A DNA stretch of 64,000 nt from Kalaharituber pfeilii. Lineage: Eukaryota; Ascomycota; Pezizomycetes; Pezizales; Pezizaceae. Under the pieces are notes generated by a model that worked only from the letters and a program-made list of their open reading frames with translations, had not been told where the DNA came from and ran no database searches. Location: positions 186,001-250,000 of the forward strand of contig WHUZ01000034.1 of the NCBI GenBank assembly GCA_015179045.1, read 5' to 3'. Positions 35,318 to 49,684 of the stretch are shown piece after piece (position 1 is the stretch's first letter; the number at the start of each line of letters is the position of its first letter). Position numbers and translations under genes: made by a program.

Positions 35318-38300
35318 CTCTTTGCGGAGGGGGTCCATGTTCATTCTCGCAGTGTGCAGAGGTCACGAGAACGGTGGGATTCGTCACTTGTCCGTAAGAA
35401 CCAGAACCCCGGTACCTATTCCCGGTACTGGTTTCATTCCCATTTTTGCCGTCTCTTTTCGAGTCAAGCCCAATTAAAACATTTCTTTATTCTTTGTGGC
35501 GGTGGAGGAGAAGGAAGTACTAAATAGCCAGTTGAACAAGTGTATCTACCACCTACCAGTATTGATGATGTGGTGTGCGCCCACTAGTTGCAACATAACC
35601 CGAAAACCTGGCAATGGCAATGACACCGCATGCCCGCCGAACGAGCCGGCACACGGCTTTCTTGCTTCGATGCGGCCAGGCAAATCCCAGCTTCTTGAAT
35701 ACCAAGAGCGTTCAATCTTGCTTCCGCGCCTTAGCATTCGTTATACTTACGTTATTGCAGGCTGTATCATACAGCAAATACTATACGTACTCAAGGGGCT
35801 CGAATGAAAGGAAGGCAAATATTATGGGAGGTAACAAGTACCCAAAATCATCAGCTCCCGAAGAATCTTTGAAGAAAAAGGGAACTGCCCGCAGCAAGAA
35901 CGGAATCGGAGATTAAACCTCCCTGCGGACGGGCACTGACCCGTTGCATCCGTAGCCGGCTCGGCGTGCTCATTCGTGCATAACCCCTCCTTTCCAATGA
36001 AACTCAAAAGGTTTCTATTGGTGGACAGCGGTAGTAGGCGGTCAATGAATGGACGGTCGGTATCTCTTGGCTGGATTTCACGAGGAGTACCTATGGGTGT
36101 CACTCCTCTCTTTGTAGAATGCGTCGATTCTCCGCTGAGAAGTGCTCAAAATCTCCCGTGCCTTCTTTGACGGCCTTCCCGGCGATCCCAATGCGGCATG
36201 TTACACCGTTTACCTCAAATATTACGAGTGTCTTTGTCCGTCCGAAGTTGAAGTCGGATTCACAGAGCCGGGGCCATGCAGGCGAATTTCGCCCAGTAAG
36301 CAGCATTTTTCAAGCAATCTTAGAGGTAAGGCTTTTTGTTCGGAAATGAGGCGGCTCTAAGCGGCTGTTGCTATGACCTGAATGGGCCCTGACGCGACCG
36401 GCAACGCCTGAAATGCTAACTTCAGCTCAGAGGCAAGAATAAAGAACGGGGACTCACTTACTTCCGATTGCTTAGCTCAATGTGCAATACCGGCAACTAA
36501 CCTCGCGGGTATAATTGCGCCTCTGTTTTTGGTCATAGGCATAATCTGAAAGAGAAATGACGGCAAAAGAACTTAGGACAAAATAGGCTTTGTTTCAGAT
36601 TACAAAGACAAAGAGAAGCAAGCATGCCTAACAGCAGCCAAATTATCAACACTCAATAATTAGATATGCTGTACTCAATTTCAGCACCGAATCCAAGCCC
36701 AAAATGCTAAAACACCTTTTTTTTTTTCCCTCGACTCAAAAATGTAAAGACAAAAGTTAGCAAGGAGAAATTGGAGACTAGCACTAGCACCTACGTTAGC
36801 TCATAAAGCACGAACCATTGATGGATGTCTCGGGAACCTTGTGGCCGACACAGTGAAGTAGGACATTGTGGGCTACAGTCAAGAGCACAAATTTAGTGCA
36901 CTAATGTCTTCCACCAAAGTCGGAGTACGAGAGCACGAAGTGATAAATGGTGCATATGTAGAGCCATAAATTGAATGAATGCCTAGCTGATGGCCTACAA
37001 TGTAGATTGTCATACCTATCCTACCACTCACATGAGAATAGAATAGACTGCTCGCGCGTACTTACATTTTGGGACCCTTGTAAGGACGTCAGCAGCGGAA
37101 CATTCGCAATGAATACGGAAAGCTAGTCAAGCTAGGCAGAAAGTCAGAGGCTCACTCAATAAGTACTTTACGATTCAAGACTTCTTCATAGTTAACAATT
37201 CTAAGATTCTCACATCCCAACCCTCAACTGGCTGCTATGAATCAGCCTTCCGTGATCTTTCCATATTCTTCAGCTTTGTTCCGCGCACACAGTTCCCGTT
37301 CCTTCCAGATCATCGTAAATTCCTTGTCCCTTCCCTGTCCCCTGCACTTGCACCCTTTAAAAGCGTACAGACACCTGGAACTTGAGCCTCAAAAGGTTTT
37401 TCTTTTTCTTTTTTTTTTTTTTTTTTCAATTCATTACTCGCGTGCCGCCCTGTGGGCTATGGCGAGTCAAAAGGTTTATATGTGAAGGACAGTATTGCCA
37501 CCTGAGCCTTTTTCCCGCATTATATGGACGCTATAGATTATGTCACACGCTTTGTTTTTCTCATCCGTTGCCATGTATAAGTCACACATTACCCTGGCGC
37601 CGCAGTAGCTGGGCGCTCTATAGCATAACGCTAGTGTTATTTGCTGGCCCGGCCGGCTCGGCGTGAACCGTACTTGGTTTGTTACGAGCTATGTGAAACC
37701 AATATCAGCATCGATCTCAAATTGTTTGCATAATTCGTCTTGAGGTCAGCTACTTGCAAAATCGTTGAATAACAACTAGACTACCACAGATTATGCTCCC
37801 CATTAGCTTTCTGAGATTGGCTCAAACAATCTCAAACAATACTACATCAAGCTTTATTTAAACAGCAAGAATGAATCAACCACTGGCGTAGCTTACCCTA
37901 GGTTTCCGCCTAGGTCTGCGACAGCAACTTTCTTCTTTCATTTCACTGAACATACCGGCCGCATGCATAGTAATAATTACAGCAAGAGGTGAATCCTCAC
38001 CTCCAGTGCTTCTAAGGTGAAAGGGTTTGCGTTTACTAGGGTCAGTGGGCAAAGCTCCCGTTATCCCCGAACCGCAACAGTGAAAGACGGCCGTGGCGAT
38101 TCTATAACAAGATCAATCAACTGCAGAGTAAAGAACGCAGCTAGCTACCGAGAAGCCAGGGTCGCTACGTGAGCTTTGCTAACCTCGGTCGATGACAAAG
38201 AGGACCGTACCTTCATCAAAATCCGCAAGTGAATGAGGCCAGGAATTATGCTGTCATACCATTGGGGACAAATATGCGGCAGAAACGATTAGAATCCAAT

Positions 38301-41300
38301 TCTAACCCGGCCGGACCGCGGCCGGACCTGGTAAAGTTGAGCCAGGTTCGAAGTAACATTGTTGCGTCTCGTGGGTTAGGTCGTGGCTACATTTGACTGC
38401 GGGGATGTTTCGTTTCGGGGAAGTGTCGGATTCTGATTGCGCAGAATCCTTGTGTCAATCAGACTCGGACTCTTACTCAAAATCCGGCCAGTACCTGTGC
38501 TGTGACAGTTCCATTGCCATTGCAGATGTATCACCCTTCATTTACATTGTAGACTTATCAGTGGAGGAGGGGACAGTGTCTCGTGAGTACTACAGTTCTT
38601 GTCTCACTCCATCTCAATCACCAATATGATAACTTAAGCCCTCGCCAAGCACGGAAACCCTAGCTGCAGGCCTGCAGCACCAGATGCCGGATTAGGAAAG
38701 CAAAATATTGCAGCTGGGAACTCGGGAATAATTTGAAGGGACGCGCGGACGGGATCATAGCTTCGATCTAATTGGATGAGCGACAGAAATAAATAACTGA
38801 CCCGTAACGTACCTGCTCCGTTCCGGATCCGATCGGGATAATTGGGTTGTGACGGTTATTGCACCTTGCAGCTGCAAAGAAATCGCTCCGAGATGTTAAT
38901 ATCCAGCTGAAACAGCAGCCTTGTGAAAGCGGCAAACTGCCGACTTAAAAAGTCACAAAGATTGATTACTCTGTTTTGATCCGGTCTCGGAGTAACAAAT
39001 CGATTCAGGTGACAATGATTGGTCCTATATTCTGATATGTTCAACCTCGAATTTATCAATCAATTGTACGACAGGCCTAGCCCCATAAACGAGTGTAATA
39101 CAAATCCTCACGTCAACCGTTCCTCTTATGATAGCGTTCCCGCCTGTCCCACACCGCCGAGGCATCAAGTCCGCGGACAAACACATTTGCCGCTGCTTTT
39201 TCACCCCCCGCAATCCGCACATCGGCACGCACGCTGTGGAAGCATTGGAGCAATCTATTACCTTCCTAAATCCAACCCTGCACCCGACCAAAATGTACCC
39301 TATCAAATAAGCGAAGAAATGCTGCAGGCATCGACGCTTGTGCAACTAGGGAACAGCGCATAACATAATTGGGGTTTTGAGTCTCTGCTTTTGGGAGGTA
39401 TTATTGATACGATCAGATAGCAACCATTCCCCAATATTCCACTAAACTGATAAGTTTAATCGCTGAGCGCTGGTTGCATATGCAGGACAAGCCGAACAAG
39501 AACACCGTTAGAATTTATATGATGTAACTGGCCTGTGCGCTGGATTCAAACACAAATACAACGGCTTAACGTCACGAACTCGAATACAGGGCTGAGCATG
39601 CGAGAGCCAACTGCATGTACACTTGAGGTACTATAGTACATGTACATAATAATACACTCACCTCCTATACCTGCTATGCTTGTTTACTTGGGCCGTTTCA
39701 GGGCCCCATTCATTTATAAGCATTCTCATGTTCTCTGCAGCCATTTTCATGCAAGTAGACACATAGTAATCTATCCACTAGCCCATGACCTATAGATGCG
39801 CCGTCAACTTCATACTCAGTGTTATCGTCAATTTTTAAGGTGACCATACAGCCGTTCTAGATCTCTCGAGCCTTCGTAGTTTGCTCACTAAGCTGCAAAC
39901 ACAATAGCATGATATGAGGCAACGAGTACTACATGTAAACCACTGCTTAGCGTTAGAAGCAAGCATATTTCAACAAATATGTTACTGGCAAGGCTGCACG
40001 GGCAAATATCAAATGTCCCCGCTCATCGCAAGCCGTTTGGAAATTGGACCTGGGCTGCAACGGTGGCTAATGAACTCGGACAACATACCCAATTTGATCA
40101 ACCCGTTTCTCGCTACTGCCCTTTTGTCATAGCAGAGCAAGCTTTACTGCTGCCTGGTAGGCACCAATGCTCTCAATGGAGAGTTCGAGGCTATATGTGG
40201 TTCGATCTGCCGGCCCGCTGCTGTCCTTCGATAATGGGCGGGCCGTGTGTGGCTATGCAAACTTCAACGTTGCTGGGATGCAAGTGCGCACAATGAGCTG
40301 GAAGCTTTAGCAATTGAACTAATTACTAGCTACAGGTGAGGGAATGAGCTGCTAGGAGCTGCGCAGATAATGAACTAGCTGAAGTAGTGTATCATGGTGT
40401 TTTGAACGATACTCAGCAATAAAGACATAGGAGCCTGGCTGAGACATGTGCAGCCTCACCACAACTGTTGACATGCATTCAAGCTGAGGCTGTCCTCGCA
40501 GCTATTGGACGAGGCCAGACGTTCTAAGAGCCGAGGAATTTTTGTGGGGCAGCTGCAATAACTGGTCCCTTTTGCTTTGCGCCTTTACCACATGGGATCG
40601 CTAGGTATGCACCCTTCTTCCATTGCAGGTCCTCAACCTAAATTCCGCCATTGACGTTAAGATGTTCATGCATGGGAACGCATCAGCAGTCCTAGTCTTT
40701 ATGCATAGGATGCAGTTTCAAGTTAGGTAACCATCTTAGTTATTTTGTATGACGCCATCCACACCCTCCCGGAATTCTCGTTAGAAGGGTTCTTTTCCCC
40801 AAAGAAACTTATCCCTTTCGTTTCGTCCCACCAAGAACTGTTCTCTTCGAATGAAACTTTACGGTTTCAACGCCCAATAGCAAAGGTTAATGGAGCGCTC
40901 CAACCTGATACAAAGTGCCCGTGAACCGCGACCGGCACCCCGTGGCCCTCTTCCCGCATGCATCGGTCATTGTGAAGATCGGGGGAATCCTACTAGTATC
41001 CACGCCGCCTCCTGAGCCTGCTCAAGCAAGGCTGTCCAAAAAATCTTGAGCCCCCCCCGCTTCAGGAGTCATCGCAAAAGCAAGACCTGCCTCTAGCTTA
41101 GGCACACGGAAACATTCTTTGCATTCTTTCTAAATACAGCAGCCCCCGCCCCCCGCCCCCCGGCACGGCTGCGTGCAAACAATTGCAACATACTGTTGAT
41201 GATCGGCACCGATCGCCCCGACCTAGGACGTCTGCGGGGGCAAAAAAGCTGAGTTGACCGTGACCGCCTGCAGCCTTTCTAATGTTGCACCGGCCTGATT

Positions 41301-44300
41301 GAACCAGGTTGACAAACGTAGCTGCCGAGCCTAAAGTTTCCCCATCCTTACATCACCACTGATTCCGATATCTGGTTTTTCAAGGTTTGGGTGTAGTCCC
41401 GTAACTAGAGTGCTGACTACATAGTTTAAGTAGTCTAGCTGATAAAGTTTCTAGCTGTCACCTCCACAAGCTTGGGACGTGGTACTTTAAAGTTGAGTTG
41501 CAAGCATTTCGTCTAACGGGAAGTCGATTCGAACTGTCTCCTGGTGGCTAGTGTCATTGCCAACTCCAAGCCTTAGTTGTCACAGTAAGGTTATTTACAC
41601 CATTGCAAACGAGGACTACGTGGTAGAGAAGAACTGTCTCTGCAAGTACTAGAAGAATTGATTAATATCATCGCCTTCCCGACACCGACGCCGCGATCGA
41701 GTCATCATGCTATATTTGCTCGCATCCTTGCACGCGTGTGGTGAGGTTTATTTGAGAGGCCAATTCACATCCATGTTATAGGGCGCACTTTATTTGCACT
41801 ACGGTGGGACATAGCATGAGAAAATGCATGTCGACGACTTATCTAGAGTGTCCTGTTCGGCTTCTAGTAACTTCTTCACATGCAGTAGTTTTCACGAGTT
41901 TCTGATCCCGACTTGCAATACCCGCCAATTATAGTTCCTACTGCAAGCTTTATCTAAACACCCCCCCGATGCCGGCGCCGACGCCTACCAACCGGCATCT
42001 CGCCGCTCTAAACCACCTCCGGTTCAAAACCAGTTGCTGTGTTGGGGCAGGGGATAGACGAACAGGACTGCAAGGAGGGAAACAGGGTGCATTCTGGCTG
42101 CGACTTCTGCCTGGCTTGTGATCTGCCAGGGCAAAAGTTGCCTGCCCCGACTTCTTCGGCTGTAGAGCACTAGTGTGTAGGTACTGATTCACCTGGTGGA
42201 TGGGTTCCTATTATTGTAGACATGTATAATGGCATGCAATTGGAGAACGGTTTGGAAGGTACATACAGTAAGACAACTCTAGATACTAATTCAATTGGCT
42301 TGAATGCACGAAATAGTAATCAACATTGCTGCCATAAGAATTCACGAAACCCAGAGCGTTGTTTTTGATTGACGGACACTTCATGAGATGCATCGACGCC
42401 TTAAAAAACACCAAGCAATACCAAACCGAACTGACATCCATGAGGCCCGACACTGTCGCCCTACCTAACCTTGACACCCATGGTTCCTGTCTAATGCATG
42501 TCCCTAGCCTGCCAAAACCTAGACTCGTGGTCGATCACCCAATGGTTAAATTAAACAGCACACATCGCATCTGTGCGCGCGTCTCGAAACGTCGCCTTCC
42601 TGGTACTAGTCTTCGATGGCCGCAGGGTATCCAAGTACTGGTGGCTGCAGCTGTGCGGCCTCGGTCATGCCCACGGTGAAGCGCCGACCGGTTCAGCCGA
42701 TTCACACTCCCCGCGCAGCCGAGGTTGGTGCCGATGTTCGACTAATCAATCAGTTCTAGCGGCTGTGGAGCCGGTATTTACTTGTGATATAGCAATGCGA
42801 ATGTAATTTCATCACTGGTAAAAGGGAAGTATAAGTTTTAAGGCCCCTTTTACTAGCAAATTCTCGATCCCGCGCATGCCTTGAGTTAATACCGTAGAGG
42901 GTCTGGATACGAGAACAAATTACTAGATTAAATTCGCTACAAGCAATCCAGATTGAACATTGGGCACGCGGATGTCCATTACAGTACCGCAGCCGGTAAC
43001 GCACCACCATGTCACCGCACCTGGCCCGAGTCTCATGTGTTTTGTAACACCGATCCCGGTGGCCCAAGACATGATTTGATTACGTTATGAGAATTTGATA
43101 CTGGGGGGGGCAACCAATAATTTGAGATTATTGCATATTGGAGAAATGGTGCGCATGTGGTTCGGGGATGCGGGAAAAGCGCTTGTGCGCGGGTGCGACG
43201 CGCAGGCCGCGAGGGAAAAAAAAAAAAATAATAAAAGAGTCTTATCTTGGATTTTTGCAGGGTGTCCACAAGTTGCACAGCAGGAACATGGTATGGCTTG
43301 TTCCGAAGCCGTGAGTGTGGCCGGTCCGTGCAAGCTGTCCTTTGCGGTTGCGCGGGTTGTGGGATTTCATTGGTGGAAGGGGCGGGGTCTCGGTTGGTGT
43401 GTTGGGCTCAACCTGGTGTGCCTTTGCATGTCTGCAGTGAAATCTGTCAGCCAGACTCTTTTCCGGGATAAGCACGCCAGTGTTTGCATATTATGCACGC
43501 ACGTACAATTCGTACTCTGTTCTTTCCTTCATGGTTTCACACCTAGCAACTCTACGAGAGTACATGGCTTGTCGAGTACATTCTGGCCTCAATTTTCATT
43601 GGTGTCCAGGGCGCTAACAGCCCATCAATTTATACATCTGAAGGAAATGTAATAGTTAAGAACTGTGCGACCTGATATAGATGCTACACCGTATTCGGTA
43701 CCTATCCCCGTTCTTCTCTTTACCCCCTCCCCAACTTTTGCTGCCTCTTGACGAATGCGTTACCTCCTTTGAGTTTCTTGTTTGTAATTATGCGCATGCG
43801 GGCGGGGAGGGCTAGGTGTAGATAGGGTTCTATTTTATTTCTTATGGATTGGCGGCAGAAGGGCGGTTAGAGCAGCGGGTAGTTCTTTGGTGGTTCCTGC
43901 CTGCGGAGGGAGCAGAAAAATTGGGTCGGCCGGACACGGGACACTGGACTAGTCTGTACCTTTCAGATTACAGCAAAATAGGCGCAGGCTCGTTAGTCTC
44001 ATACCAAGCCCCTAGGGCGCTCTACGGGTTCGTTACACTTTGCTGTAGGAACACGGCTGACCGAACGTAGTGCCGCCGTGGGGCTTTAGATTCGCCACAT
44101 GTAAAGTAAGACTACCCGAGCTCGAGTGTTTAAGGGGAAAGCAAGAAGTTGTTCGCTCGGCAGATTTAGGTAGGCACTCGGAAATGGAAACTCTACTCCC
44201 AGAGCGACATCCTCCCGATTGTGCGCCGTCGATGCAGCTGTAACCGGCCTAGGGGAACTTGACCCGTGTGGCAGTGCATAAAGTCTCTGCAGCGGGACCA

Positions 44301-44533
44301 TTCAGGCCCGAGGCCCAGTACGTATGCGCGAAGCATTATTAGTGGGTCGGTGTTCCTGAGGAACGAAGATGTGGACTTATGATGCCCCCGTAAGCTTGGG
44401 CGTTTTCGCGTGGCTAAGGCTTGCGCTCTATGTAGTGTATCCATTTTTGTTTTTGTAACACTGTTTCTGGGACACGGAACTGTGCCGGTGTTCGCTGGGC
44501 GCGAAAAGTGATACGGCATCGATATCGGGTGGA

Positions 44534-44552
44534 GGGGGGGGGGGGGGGGGGG
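44534..44552 (+). repeat. G19 homopolymer
   Basis: 19 consecutive G at the start of the GC-rich part of the window. It is prone to length error in sequencing and able to form a quadruplex-like structure. Confidence 0.85.
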
Positions 44553-45235
44553 CAAGGTTCAGCTGAGAACATTTTTCAAAGCTTGCCTGTGCATCGCCTC
44601 CCGGATGCCGCAAGAACGCGGAAGGGGATGGCAGGGAAGGGATTGGCAAAAATCGGGGGTGGAGAGGGGTTGGGCCTGCGCATCACGCCGCGCATGCAAG
44701 CAGTGCATACCGGCGGTGCGCAAGGAAAAGTAAAGAGCCTGGGGGCAGGGTAACTGGGGGTGATGGTACATAGTCTCGTGCCCAGACTAGGGTGATAGAA
44801 ATACGATGTAGTTGCCGTATGTGCCTGTGGATTATATGTGCTACGGGCTGGCTGCCAGTACGAGATCCGGCGGGACGCAGAAAGGGAATTGAGGCTCGGG
44901 TGGGGGGGCGGGGGCAGGGCAGGGCAGGGAAGCGAAAGGAAGGGGAGCACGGCCAGGAGAGCCAAAAGGGATGCGCTCTACCTCCCTTCCCAGCTGGAGG
45001 AGCGGATAAGAGCAGCCAGCAATATGTATCGTAATTGCTCAATATTACCGGCTGGGCCACCGCGACCCCCGTAAGGCCAGCGATCTGTAGCGCAGAGGGG
45101 GATGCGCGGTGGTTCCGCTAACGGCCACGGCCTGCAGCACCGACACCGCCGCCGCCCACCACACCGCAGAGCCCAGCGCTTGCTTTCCCTAGCGCGGCGT
45201 AGGCTTCCCCTTCCCAGCGCCGGACGGCTTGCCCG

Positions 45236-45265
45236 CCCTGCCCTGCCCTGCCCTGCCCTGCCCTG
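45236..45265 (+). repeat. (CCCTG)6 array
   Basis: Six exact pentanucleotide units. A related, shorter GGGCA run lies on the same strand near 44,915-44,930. Confidence 0.9.
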
Positions 45266-46944
45266 CCCGCCTGCTGCCTGCCTGGCTTGAGTTCGGCCCC
45301 ATTTCACGCACCCAGGCTAGCCAGGCGAGACGAGACGGGGCGATCGTCGTGCGCTCACTCGCTCGAGTCACCTGCGCGCCCACCCCGCGCCGCGCCCATC
45401 CGCACGCCGATTATACTCATTTTCCCATTCACCCAGGTGCATTCGCCTCCGTCCATTGTCGCTCAAGCGGCAGCTTGCCCATACTCCGCCGCCGCCGCAT
45501 GCCCGCCCCCCCCCCCCCTCCACCGCCCTCAATTCCGAGTGAGATTTCCGCCGCCCGAGTTTTCCAGCTTCCCAAGCACTCGCTCCCTTTCCACCCACTC
45601 CGCCTCCCGTTCTCTTCCCTTCCCTTTCCCTCCTCCTCCCTCTTCCCATCTCACCTGTATCCCGCACTCCCGCGTATACACGGCTCGAACACGCAACGCA
45701 CGCACGACAGACACACGGCGCCTATAGTATCGATACATATCCCTCCATCCCCGGGATATCAAACTCTACACCGTGCCAGTGACACATCATTTTTGCCATT
45801 TTCTTCTATCTATTTTCATAACCATAGTACACTTTCCGAAGCACCAAAAAAAAAAAAAGTACTCCGTTTTGCGTATCTATACGACTTTACGTTTTGACGC
45901 CTCTGTCCTCCCAACATTCACCAAACAGTCCCCGCATACACGCTTTTGTTCCCATATCTCTATATCCTCCGCTCAATCCTTTTCTGAGGATCTGGGAAAG
46001 GCCTATCATAGTTTGTCATCCTCCTCACGTACTAACTCCCACGGTCGAATACGCCCACGCCCATACGCGCGCGTATCATAAGCAGTGCCGCACATCACGT
46101 ATCCTTACCTCTCCACTCACTCGCTCTACCTACTGTCAATCTAAAGGGTTATACTTACTGTCTTGAACGAATACGGTCCACCAAGCATAGACCCGGCAAT
46201 TGACAATTACCTTGCGCCACCAAAGGATTACCAACCATAGCCTGGCGTTCCCACCCCCACACCGCCCGTTACCCGCCACCATTATCACTCACCGCCCGAG
46301 CGAGCCGCGCCGGGCCGCAATTGCAAGAGAAACACTTGCCCCCATAGAGGGATTACGCCCGCAACCACCACCTTACCACACCTTATTATCCATCTCGAGT
46401 TCGAATCCAGAAAGCCGTGGGGAAGATTCGTCGTCGTCGCCGCCGTCCCCGCCGCCGAGACTCGGCACCGAATCATATTGCTACAAACGGGAAAACGGGC
46501 TCAACAATACCCCATCGCCCCAATTCTTCCCAGTACCGGATTACGTTTGCCTAACAACAGACTGAAACCGGCGCTGCGCTATCTCACCCACCAGTTGCCT
46601 GCTAACGTCTCCCCCACCAAGTTCTACACTATTCATTTAGTCCGCCCCATTCAATCCGCCCGATTGAGTGGACTTTCATTCGACACGCAGCTGTGTACTG
46701 TTTAGTTCCGAGTCGGATTGATCATCCTAACATCTCATTTTCTCAACACTTGTTCGGCATCTCTCACTATCGCCGCCGCCGCCGAATATCAAGCTATTCC
46801 TACAACGGCAACCACCAGTGGCCTATAGTCGTACACTAACACACCGAACCCGCCAAACGAAACAAACACGGGATTGTACCGCTTGCATACTTATTACGAC
46901 CGAACCTAACTAACTACAGGGAACTCATTCGACTCGTTCGGTAT

Positions 46945-46997
46945 CCTATCCCATCTCATCCCATCCCATCCCATCCATCCCATCCCATCCCATCCCT
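46945..46997 (+). repeat. (CCCAT)n imperfect array
   Basis: About ten CCCAT/CCAT units with small interruptions, in non-coding DNA. Confidence 0.85.
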
Positions 46998-48519
46998 TCC
47001 ATATCCCCCCATCGCCACACCAATCATCCTCGCCCGCGCAGACGCGCACTCCGCCTCTCTGATTTTGTATGCGGGGTCGGGGCTGGTTCCGCCAGTGAAA
47101 CGGTAACATTTAACCTTGGAGAAGGACAAGAACAGAAATTCCTGCTTTTGCTTTTCGGTTGCGCCGGGTTAATACAGCGCCCGACTTGACTAGGCGGTAC
47201 CTGAGCGACCAACCAGCTGCAACAGAATTTCTACCAGCGCGGTTTTTATCACTCAGGTTTCGCCGAGCGCTGATCGCTGAACGGGGACCGTGATTGCGAC
47301 GACGTCGACGTCGACCGGGTCACGGTGCGACAGACTCACAGCACAGTTCGACTCATAGCCTGACGCAGACACAACGCGATTTTTTGTCGGTTATACCTAA
47401 GTTTGTCCTATTTTTGGGGCGTGCGGGTTGGTTCTGAGACAATACACTGGAGGAGTTTGGGGGCGCCGAAAAAAGCCTAGAAGTTTCGACTGCCCAAACA
47501 ACGCTGCGCTCCTTCCGGCGCCTGCGTCCGCAACACAATAAGTGGCTAATTTTCGGTCGGACCTTCACGGCCCAGTCAGCAGGCAGTGTCCTGTGCGTCG
47601 GTCGGGATTGATTCACGTGTGTCATTTTATTCATTTCCGATTTTTCCTTTTATTTTTTCAAAACTCATTTACTGTGCCGCATCCTTCAGCATTCCCCCCG
47701 TCTTTCCTCTTGAATTCCGCCTTCTCAAATAGGTACGTATTTCTAATTTCCCTCTTCCCGCCGCCGTGCTGCCCTCCTTCCTTTTTCTTGTCCCGGTCTT
47801 GCACTTGCCGTGCTGCGCGCCAAGCTACCTAGTCTTGGTCTCCCCAAGCACTAGTCCCAGCCTCCGCGGCGCAACCGCCCTTGCCCGTCCCCAGCGCTTC
47901 CCCAAATTCCCGGCAGTCCACCCCGCAGAAAAAAAAATATTTATAGAGAGGGAGAGTAAGCCGGGAGAGGTTGGGGGGGTGGGGGGTTGCTTCGGCTTTG
48001 AAATTCTTTTTTTGTGCTTTTTATTTTTTCTTTTTCTGTGGTTTGACTGACTTGTGCTGCGCCTCCTGATATTTAGAGACCGAGATCCCCGACGTTCCCG
48101 AGTCCCGAGATTCCGAACACAACCCGGACAGGGAGGTTCGACAGGAACATATAAATCGGCATCTTCCTTTTACATTACTATTATTATTTCTCTTACCCCC
48201 TTGAAGTTCAGCATTGGCATTTCCAACTTGAGGATTTAACAGGGACATTTGGAATTTGAGAAGGAGGTAAGGCCCGTCGATATTTTTATTTTTAGTTTTC
48301 TGCTTTTATTTATTTATTTATTATTATTGTTTTTTGTTTTTTTAAATACTCTGCCGTTATCGGTTGTTTTTCGCAGTTCCTGTTTTGAGTTTTGCGTTTC
48401 TTTTGCAAAGTTGAGTTTTGGGCATTTTTTTGGGGGTGCCTTTCTTGGGTACCTGAGGAAGGCTGGGTACGAGATCAGGTGCCTGAATGAAAATGGTACA
48501 AACTAGCCCATTTCATTCG

Positions 48520-48545
48520 TTTTTTTTTTTTTTTTTTTTTTTTTT
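48520..48545 (+). repeat. T26 homopolymer
   Basis: 26 consecutive T in the pyrimidine-rich tract, about 1.1 kb before the Zn2Cys6 start codon. A shorter run lies near 48,730. Confidence 0.9.
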
Positions 48546-49684
48546 AAACCACTGTGGCCTTTGCTCGACTTCCCGCTCCCGATGTCCCCGACCGGTTCCC
48601 CGACCGGCCACTGATCGCTCGATCGGGGCCCAAGCAGCAATGCGCGCGGGACCCGCATGGTGGACGATGATCTTACGCTTCTGATTTTTTGTTTTAGTTT
48701 TATTTTTTTGTTAGACTTTTTCTCTTTCTTTTTTTTTTTTTTCTTCCGTTTTTGATATCGCGCTATGGTTATCGTCCTGCATACACCTGCACCTTCTGCA
48801 CTTCCCGACCGAATGGTCCGAATATTCCCATTCATTCGTGGTGCGAAAGAGTTGCGGTTGTTCCTGATCGAATATCGGTGCGCCGAGAGCCCGGCCCAAC
48901 TGTAGCGCCGTACGCAACGGCGCTATCGATGCCGGGAATAATGTCTCCTAGTATATATAGGTCGCCACTGAGCCCGTTGCTCCCGGGGATATCGAGGGCC
49001 TCGCCACAGCTGACGTCGTGACTGGTTTCTTGTCAGAGTCCGCCGGCGTAGGGTGTGATTTCCCGTGGAGTGAAATACGGCTGCGCAGAGGAGCCTGAAG
49101 GAGGCTTTTATCCGCTCTTGCCGTGCATTGGATTCTTTGTTTTTTGATTTTGATTTTTATCTTTATACGATTGCACTTGCTTCGCATACTTCGTATTCGT
49201 TGTGGACAAAAGAGATACTGACACTTCGACCAGCCTGTAGTTAACGCTCACAACAGCGAAACACTCGTATTCCGACTTCTCATTACAATCAACAAGCAAG
49301 CGAGCGCCCCATCCGCGGCCTCCATAACTAGCATCCACCATTCCATCCCCAACTCCCACACCAAACCACCCCGCCACAGCCACCACAGCCGCCGCCGTCG
49401 GGTCAGGGTCTGTCGGCGCGGGCACCGGTTCCACCATTTCCATCACCAAAAACAACAACAACGTCTCCAACAGTCTCCCGCCACTGACAGAAATTTCCGC
49501 AGTCTCTGCGCCCAGCAACGCCACAACGGCGAATCCATCTTCCTCTTCCTTTTCATCAGCTGCGGCACCACAACAACCCCACTCGTCCACAATTCCGATT
49601 CACAACAGCGGCCCCCCGCACCAAAGCACGACGCTACCAGCAAGCACGTCCGTCACCCCAACGCCCATCCCCGCGGCGCCCAAA

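Larger units (their letters stand above)
33845..45199. other. Large gene-poor region
   Basis: No supported protein gene in about 11 kb. Frames are short and unrelated to known domains. The longest (43095-43652, plus, 185 codons) has erratic composition with a poly-Lys stretch made by an A-run. Long homopolymers lie at 35289 (T29) and 44534 (G19), with C/G runs near 41,140, 43,105 and 44,900. Base composition rises in G+C towards the right end. Confidence 0.5.
45200..49327 (+). other. Pyrimidine-rich upstream region of the Zn2Cys6 gene
   Basis: About 4 kb is strongly C/T-biased on the plus strand, with CCCTG and CCCAT arrays, T-runs and many short plus-strand ATG frames but no domain. Long CT-rich leaders and promoters are common in front of fungal regulatory genes, so this is plausibly promoter plus 5'UTR, perhaps with introns and upstream frames. 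No transcript start can be fixed from sequence. Confidence 0.4.

Noticed and set aside
43095..43652. 185-codon plus-strand frame
   Set aside because: No recognisable domain, and the poly-Lys stretch is due to an A-run; nothing supports translation.
45229..45897. 222-codon plus-strand frame in the pyrimidine-rich tract
   Set aside because: Its Pro/Ser-rich peptide comes directly from CCCTG arrays and C/T bias, with other frames equally open.
46384..46405. Perfect B-box-like GTTCGAATCC
   Set aside because: No A box at proper distance and no cloverleaf; chance match.
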